A stretch of DNA of 64,000 bases from Bacteroidales bacterium M3 (GTDB taxonomy: Bacteria; Bacteroidota; Bacteroidia; Bacteroidales; Muribaculaceae), in assembly GCA_001689445.1 (NCBI GenBank), contig LUJN01000044.1, forward strand, positions 62,001 to 126,000, given 5' to 3'. Shown in pieces: positions 59,724-64,000 of the stretch. How positions within the stretch are numbered: the first letter of the stretch is position 1; each line of letters starts with the position of its first letter. Made by a program: the position numbers and the translations under genes. Under the pieces are notes generated by a model that was not told the DNA's origin, did no database searches, and saw only the letters and a list, made by a program, of their open reading frames with translations.

Positions 59724-60593
59724 ATGAAGCATCTGATATATATCATTACGGCTATCGCGCTTATGCCGCTCGCGGGTAGGGCATCAGGCATTCCTGTCGA
59801 CACGGTGGAGACCGTTAGGACGCGCCCCGTCATCGAGGAAGTGATTCCCGCCAGCCCGCTTGACGAGAAGGTGATTGTAGGCTCCGACACGGTGAGCATC
59901 ATCATCCCCGAGAGAAATTTAGGCCGCTATGACCGTGGGCTGTTCAACTACCTGTTCATCCCCAAAGGGCAGTGGGCGTTCGGGCTTACGGCCTCTTACG
60001 GCGAATTCAACGCTGACGACGTGCAGATACTCTCCCTGCTCAAGGACTTTGACTTCAAGGGTAAGATGTATTCCATCAAGCCCTCTGTGGCCTACTTTGT
60101 GCGCAACAACCAGTCGGTGGGAATGAAGCTGACCTATAGCCGTGGCATCGCCGACCTGGGAAAACTGTCGCTCGACATTGACGAGGACCTCAGCTTCACC
60201 ATCTCCGACGTGAGCTATTACTCGCAGACCTACTCGGCGTCCATCTTCTACCGCAGCTATATCGGCCTGGGAACGGCAAAGCGCTTCGGCATCTTCAATG
60301 AGGTCGACCTCGCGTTCGGCAGCGGCTCGCAGCGGTTCAAGCGTTACTACAACGGCGAGTTGCGCGACACACGCACTACTTCGGCCGAAGGACGTCTCAG
60401 TTTCAGCCCGGGATTGACGGTCTTTATCATGGACTATGCGAGCTTCAACGTGTCGTTTGGCGTGTTCGGCCTCTATTTCAAGAACGAGAAGCAGCGCACC
60501 AACGACGTCGAGGAGGGCTCGCGGTTCTCATCGGGCGCAAATTTCAAGATTAATCTGTTTAACATAAACTTCGGGATAGGCATACACATTTAG
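59724..60593 (+). CDS. Outer-membrane beta-barrel protein, second of a paralogous pair
   Basis: 289 residues. The signal peptide (LMPLAGRASG) is followed by an extra segment of about 50 residues ('VDTVETVRTRPVIEEVIPAS') before the barrel, which the first paralogue lacks. Barrel strands include 'FIPKGQWAFGLTASYGEF', 'KMYSIKPSVAYFVRNNQSVGMKLTYSRG' and 'RSYIGLGTAKRFGIFNEVDLAFGSGSQRF' (key words IKPSVAYFVRNNQSVG, LGTAKRFGIFNEV). The end is NFKINLFNINFGIGIHI. It lies 5 bp after its paralogue. The duplication suggests the two form a hetero-oligomer or serve different lipoproteins. Confidence 0.8.
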   Translation: MKHLIYIITAIALMPLAGRASGIPVDTVETVRTRPVIEEVIPASPLDEKVIVGSDTVSIIIPERNLGRYDRGLFNYLFIPKGQWAFGLTASYGEFNADDVQILSLLKDFDFKGKMYSIKPSVAYFVRNNQSVGMKLTYSRGIADLGKLSLDIDEDLSFTISDVSYYSQTYSASIFYRSYIGLGTAKRFGIFNEVDLAFGSGSQRFKRYYNGELRDTRTTSAEGRLSFSPGLTVFIMDYASFNVSFGVFGLYFKNEKQRTNDVEEGSRFSSGANFKINLFNINFGIGIHI

Positions 60594-60620
60594 CCTCTGA
60601 AGTGACAGGCAAGAACACGT

Positions 60621-62213
60621 ATGACGGTTATTGATTCGAGATACATAGTGACGCGCCTTTTGGTGGCGATGGCGGCCTTGGCGTCGGTATTGCTGGCGGG
60701 GTGCATAAAGAATGACATCCCCTATCCTCATACTCAAGCTGAATTTCTCACCATAGCCGCGCAAGGGCAGGTGAAGGCGGCGACGATCGATGCCTCGACC
60801 AATACCGTGACGCTCTATCTCGGCGAGGAGGTGGATATAAAGAATGTGGAGCTTACGGAGTTTACCCTCACCGACGGGGCATATGTCAACGGCACCGACC
60901 TCACCGACGGCATCGACCTTGCCGAGCCGCTGGAGGTGACTTTGACCCTATACACTACCGACTACCACTGGATTATTCGGGCGGAGCAGGAGATTGAACG
61001 CTACTTCACCGTCGCTGCGCAGGTCGGCTCGTCGGAGATTGACGTCCCGGCTCATCGCGTGGTGGCCTATGTGCCGTTACAGGCATCGCTTGCCGAGGTC
61101 AAGGTTACATCCCTGAAGCTCGGCCCCACGGGATCCACTGTTACGCCTGAACTGGAGGGAAAGACTGTCGACTTCAGCAATCCCGTGGAGGTGACTGTGA
61201 GTGCATACGGGCGTTCAGAGACATGGACCATATATGTGGCGCAGACCGAGAGCACCGTCTCTACCGACCGTGTGGACGCATGGACCCGCGTGGCATGGGC
61301 CTACGGCACGGCACAGGAGGGGAAGAACAACGGCTTCCAGTATCGCGAGGCGTCGGCTACGGAGTGGGACGATGTGCCTCAGGACTGGATTACTGCCAAC
61401 GGCGGCAGCATGACGGCGCGCCTCGTTCACCTCAAGCCCGACACGCGCTATGTTGTCCGCGCCTATTCCGACAGCGACTATGGCATGGAGGTAGAGTTTA
61501 CCACCGGCAGCGTCGTGCAGATGCCCAACAGTGCCCTCGACGAGTGGTGGAAGGATGGCAAGGTATGGTGTCCCTGGCCCGAGGGTGGCACGCCATTCTG
61601 GGGCACGGGCAACAAGGGTGCGACAACCCTTGGCGAAAGCAACTCGATACCTACCGACGATACAAGCACCGGCAAGGGGCAGGCCGCCAAGCTGGAGACT
61701 CGCTTTGTCGGCATCGGTGCGCTCGGCAAGATTGCCGCCGGCAACATCTTCTCGGGCGAGTACGTCAAGACCGACGGCACAAACGGCATATTGAGCTTCG
61801 GACGCCCGTTCACCGAACGGCCCACCCGCCTCACGGGCTATGCCAAGTACACCTGCGTCCCCATAAGTAACTCCTCTGCCGAGATGGCCTATCTGAAGGG
61901 GCGTCCCGACACGGCGCAGATATACATCGCGCTCGCCGATTGGATTGAGCCGCTGGAGATACGCACCAACCCCAAGAATCGACAGCTTTTTGACCCCGCC
62001 GACCCCGCCGTCATAGCCTACGGCACGGTGCAGTATGGCGAGACAGTAGGGGAGTACCGGAAGTTTGACATTACCCTCGACTACCGCGCCACCAACCGCA
62101 CCCCCCGCTACATCCTCGTCGTCGCCTCCGCAAGCAAATACGGCGACTACTTCACCGGCGGCAACGGCTCCATCCTTTGGCTCGACGACCTCAACCTCGA
62201 GTACGACTACTGA
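60621..62213 (+). CDS. PCMD-type lipoprotein with Ig-like N-terminal units
   Basis: 530 residues. Lipobox LLAGC (Cys28), then IKNDIPYPH. Two Ig-like units (about 40-125 and 125-215, 'TNTVTLYLGEEVDIKNVELTEF', 'AYGRSETWTIYVAQT') resemble the repeats found at the N-terminus of PCMD proteins. An FN3-like unit follows, then the PCMD region from about 310 ('PNSALDEWWKDGKVW', 'PFWGTGNKGATT', KTDGTNGILSFGRPF, ending 'WLDDLNLEYDY'). PCMD folds are galactose-binding-like. It is the last gene of the operon, 27 bp after the second barrel gene, and a palindromic element follows. Confidence 0.8.
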   Translation: MTVIDSRYIVTRLLVAMAALASVLLAGCIKNDIPYPHTQAEFLTIAAQGQVKAATIDASTNTVTLYLGEEVDIKNVELTEFTLTDGAYVNGTDLTDGIDLAEPLEVTLTLYTTDYHWIIRAEQEIERYFTVAAQVGSSEIDVPAHRVVAYVPLQASLAEVKVTSLKLGPTGSTVTPELEGKTVDFSNPVEVTVSAYGRSETWTIYVAQTESTVSTDRVDAWTRVAWAYGTAQEGKNNGFQYREASATEWDDVPQDWITANGGSMTARLVHLKPDTRYVVRAYSDSDYGMEVEFTTGSVVQMPNSALDEWWKDGKVWCPWPEGGTPFWGTGNKGATTLGESNSIPTDDTSTGKGQAAKLETRFVGIGALGKIAAGNIFSGEYVKTDGTNGILSFGRPFTERPTRLTGYAKYTCVPISNSSAEMAYLKGRPDTAQIYIALADWIEPLEIRTNPKNRQLFDPADPAVIAYGTVQYGETVGEYRKFDITLDYRATNRTPRYILVVASASKYGDYFTGGNGSILWLDDLNLEYDY

Positions 62214-62224
62214 TCCCGCGCCGC

Positions 62225-62325
62225 AAAAGTAGGGTCGCGACCTGTCGCGACCGCGAATAAGCTTATTGGCGGATGCACCAGGGTGCATCCCTACAATTTT
62301 GGCGCGTTTTCATGGTTTTGCAACT
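62225..62325. repeat. Composite palindromic element joining halves of two families
   Basis: 62225-62256 repeats the 32-bp GTAGGG/GGTCGCGACC arm of the 13.9-kb element, and 62264-62325 repeats, with a few changes, the right half of the 15.5-kb element (GGATGCACC..GGTGCATCC, CCCTACAATTTT, then CATGGTTTTGCAAC). The junction holds AATAAGCTTATT, a perfect palindrome. It sits between the convergent PCMD and pabC-like genes. Confidence 0.82.
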
Positions 62326-62339
62326 CCCTCCCTACCCCG

Positions 62340-62951
62340 TTATCCCACTATCGCAGCACGGGGCAGGGTGATGCAAAAGGGGGCAATCATGGCGTTGAAC
62401 AGCGTGATTGCTGTATAGCGGTCGAGTTCGGAGGCGGTGATGTCTCGCGGCGAGAGTGTCCCCTCGTCAATGAGGCGTGCGCGGGTTGTGCCGGGCAGCA
62501 ATGGTGAGGCGGGGGTATACCATCGGTCGCCGTCGTGGAGGGCTATGTTGGCGATTGAGGTGTCGGTGAGCAGCCCGTGGCGTACGATGATGATGTCATC
62601 GCAGTCGCCGCGCCGGTCAAAGGCGTGTGTCAGGACGCTACGGTCGGTCGATTTCAATGTGTAACGCGCCTCGTCATCGGTGACAAGACGCAGCGACGCC
62701 ACGGGGCGCATGGTGTAGGGGTGACAGGTGATGTCGGTTATCCCATTTCGGTCATACACCACCCGGCACTTCTGCACGCCGTGTCCCGAGGGCTGCGGTC
62801 TGATGATATCCGCGAGGTCGATATGCGGCAGTGAGGAGCCGATGGCGCGCAGCGTGGCGTTGAGGCGCGACGTGTGGTAGGGGAGATGGCAGGGCACTCC
62901 CTCCAGAATGCGTATTGTCTCGATAAAGGATGGGTCAGATGAGTGGGGCAT
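62340..62951 (-). CDS. pabC: Aminotransferase class IV, aminodeoxychorismate lyase-like
   Basis: 203 residues, shorter than typical PabC (about 270). The fold is visible in 'HTSRLNATLRAIG', 'CRVVYDRNGI', the likely PLP lysine in 'YTLKSTDRSVL', and 'TDTSIANIALHDGDRWYTPASPLLPGTTRARLI' (key words TDTSIANI and SPLLPGTTRA). It overlaps pabB by 17 bp. With PabB it would turn 4-amino-4-deoxychorismate into 4-aminobenzoate for folate. The short size is common for Bacteroidetes pabC-like proteins. The assignment rests on context plus motifs. Confidence 0.78.
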   Translation of the reverse strand: MPHSSDPSFIETIRILEGVPCHLPYHTSRLNATLRAIGSSLPHIDLADIIRPQPSGHGVQKCRVVYDRNGITDITCHPYTMRPVASLRLVTDDEARYTLKSTDRSVLTHAFDRRGDCDDIIIVRHGLLTDTSIANIALHDGDRWYTPASPLLPGTTRARLIDEGTLSPRDITASELDRYTAITLFNAMIAPFCITLPRAAIVG

Positions 62952-63918
62952 ATGCTTTGGTTATGATTTCGTCGTATTCGTCTTGCGGGTCGCTCATGGA
63001 GGTGATGCCTCCTCCTGCCTTGAACCACAGTCGGCCCTCGGCATCCTGCTCGACATAGCGTATCATCACCATGCTGTCGAGTCTCGTGCCGTCGCAATAT
63101 CCTGCCACGCCGGTATACCATCCGCGTGAGTAGCTCTCGGCGTCGCGTATGATGCGGCATGTGCTTGGTTTTGGTGCGCCGGTGATTGAGCCTGCGGGGA
63201 GCATACTCCATATTATATCGCCGATATGCGATGGGTACTCGTTGGGCAACTGGCCGGCTATCTCGGTGCTCGTCTGGTATATCGGACCACGGCATGTCTC
63301 TATACGCTCGTTGTATCGGTATCGCCTGACGCCGACATCCCGTGCCACTTGGCTGAGGTCGTTCCTTATCAGGTCGACGATTGTGGCATGTTCGGCCTGC
63401 TCCTTATGTGATGCCATAAGTTGCCGCAGGGCATCGGGCCGCGAGGCGTCGACAGTGCCCTTCATCGGGAAACTGCTTATCTCCCCGTTGTTTATGCGCA
63501 CGAATATCTCGGGGGAGAAGCACGTGAACCGGTCGCGCAGCCACAGCCTGTAGCGGGCTTGGGTGTGGTTGAACAGGTCGCGCAGCGACAGGTCGGTCTC
63601 GACCTCCATGCGGCATGTGAGATTAACAAGGTAGCTGTCGCCCGCGTTGATTGCTCTTTTCACTGCTTCAAACGCCCGCAGATAGCCGTCATAGTTGGGA
63701 GCATGCAAAGACCATGCCGCCTCCCCGTCATAGCGGGAGGGCGGCACGGAGTTGGTGAGTCCGTCAAAATCGTACAGGCACTCCCCGGGGTCAATGTCGG
63801 ACAATGGTGTCACGATGGCACGGTGTGCCTCATAGTCGATGACAAAGAGGAACGGGCATCGTTGCGTGCCATAAGTGTTCATCAGCGCGACAGCTTCCTC
63901 GCGGGAGTGTTCCGTCAT
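62935..63918 (-). CDS. pabB: Aminodeoxychorismate synthase component I
   Basis: 327 residues: the chorismate-binding domain with a short N-terminal part (typical PabB has about 450). Motifs: 'INAGDSYLVNLTCRM', 'CFSPEIFVR', 'ISSFPMKGTVDASRP', 'EHATIVDLIRNDLSQVA' and 'LPAGSITGAPKPSTCRII' (words PMKGT, DLIRNDL, SITGAPK). The PMKGT lysine is the amination nucleophile of PabB, which separates it from anthranilate synthase (usually PIAGT). It aminates chorismate with ammonia from PabA, which is not in the window. It begins 9 bp after cysK and overlaps the pabC-like gene. Confidence 0.9.
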   Translation of the reverse strand: MTEHSREEAVALMNTYGTQRCPFLFVIDYEAHRAIVTPLSDIDPGECLYDFDGLTNSVPPSRYDGEAAWSLHAPNYDGYLRAFEAVKRAINAGDSYLVNLTCRMEVETDLSLRDLFNHTQARYRLWLRDRFTCFSPEIFVRINNGEISSFPMKGTVDASRPDALRQLMASHKEQAEHATIVDLIRNDLSQVARDVGVRRYRYNERIETCRGPIYQTSTEIAGQLPNEYPSHIGDIIWSMLPAGSITGAPKPSTCRIIRDAESYSRGWYTGVAGYCDGTRLDSMVMIRYVEQDAEGRLWFKAGGGITSMSDPQDEYDEIITKAYAPLI

Positions 63919-63927
63919 GGGACGATG

Positions 63928-64000
63928 TCAAAGGGGATATTCCTCAAAGGCATACAGCACTGTCGACAGGTAGCGCTCGCCTGTGTCGGGGAGCAGGGCC
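63928..64000 (-). CDS. cysK: Cysteine synthase C-terminal end, partial
   Basis: Minus-strand frame entering from the right edge and ending in TGA at 63928-63930. Its last 23 codons read ALLPDTGERYLSTVLY and then AFEEYPL; PDTGERYLST is the conserved C-terminal motif of CysK. The enzyme makes cysteine from O-acetylserine and sulfide. It lies 9 bp before pabB, so it may be cotranscribed with the folate genes. Only the 3' end is visible. Confidence 0.8.
   Translation of the reverse strand, partial: ALLPDTGERYLSTVLYAFEEYPL

Overview
The window is a piece of a Bacteroidales chromosome. The evidence is two SusC/SusD systems, lipoproteins with acidic residues after the lipobox cysteine, BACON, DUF4493 and PCMD-type domains, a DUF6377-type regulator tail, and many promoters with the Bacteroidetes TAnnTTTG -7 box, several with a TTG/TTTG about 20 bp upstream. 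The high GC content and the mix of families suggest a gut lineage such as Muribaculaceae, but that placement is an inference. No CRISPR array, rRNA or full transposon was seen.

Left part (1-24.3 kb): a SusC-SusD-SusE-SusF glycan locus on the minus strand runs off the left edge. A 156-residue DUF6377-type regulator fragment and a cluster of direct and inverted repeats lie upstream of it. Then come a patatin/beta-barrel protein, serB with a TrpB2-type trpB, and a nitroreductase. A second minus-strand SusC/SusD system (14.0-24.2 kb) has a metzincin-type protease in front of SusC and an M6-type protease plus a small secreted protein behind SusD, and no glycoside hydrolase. It reads as a protein or peptide acquisition locus.

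Middle part (24.4-50.2 kb): mostly housekeeping genes and cell-envelope genes. These include an amino-sugar kinase fused to a RapZ C-terminal domain, overlapping a MurU-like uridylyltransferase (peptidoglycan recycling), glutamine synthetase, a CpsB-type PHP phosphatase, an oxaloacetate decarboxylase/pyruvate carboxylase biotin subunit, ribosomal protein L31 type B, a CapD-like dehydratase, threonylcarbamoyl-AMP synthase, a polyprenyl-phosphate sugar transferase, a ClC transporter and carAB. Accessory pieces sit among them: an Abi_2/AbiF-like HEPN protein with its own promoter and a compact structured leader RNA ending in a terminator, and an intact GNAT/small-protein pair (toxin-antitoxin-like) with a decayed relative 15 kb away. 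A tRNA-Pro(UGG) follows carB.

Right part (50.3-64 kb): a Ktr/TrkH potassium transporter subunit and an SDR, then a tight six-gene plus-strand operon (52.8-62.2 kb). It encodes DUF4493/PCMD-type surface lipoproteins and two paralogous outer-membrane barrels and has no recognised function. The window ends with pabC-like, pabB and the 3' end of cysK on the minus strand.

Short palindromic elements with GTAGGG/CCCTAC ends and different core palindromes are scattered between genes at 13.9, 15.5, 28.2, 41.8 and 62.2 kb. Two of them look like recombinations of shared halves.
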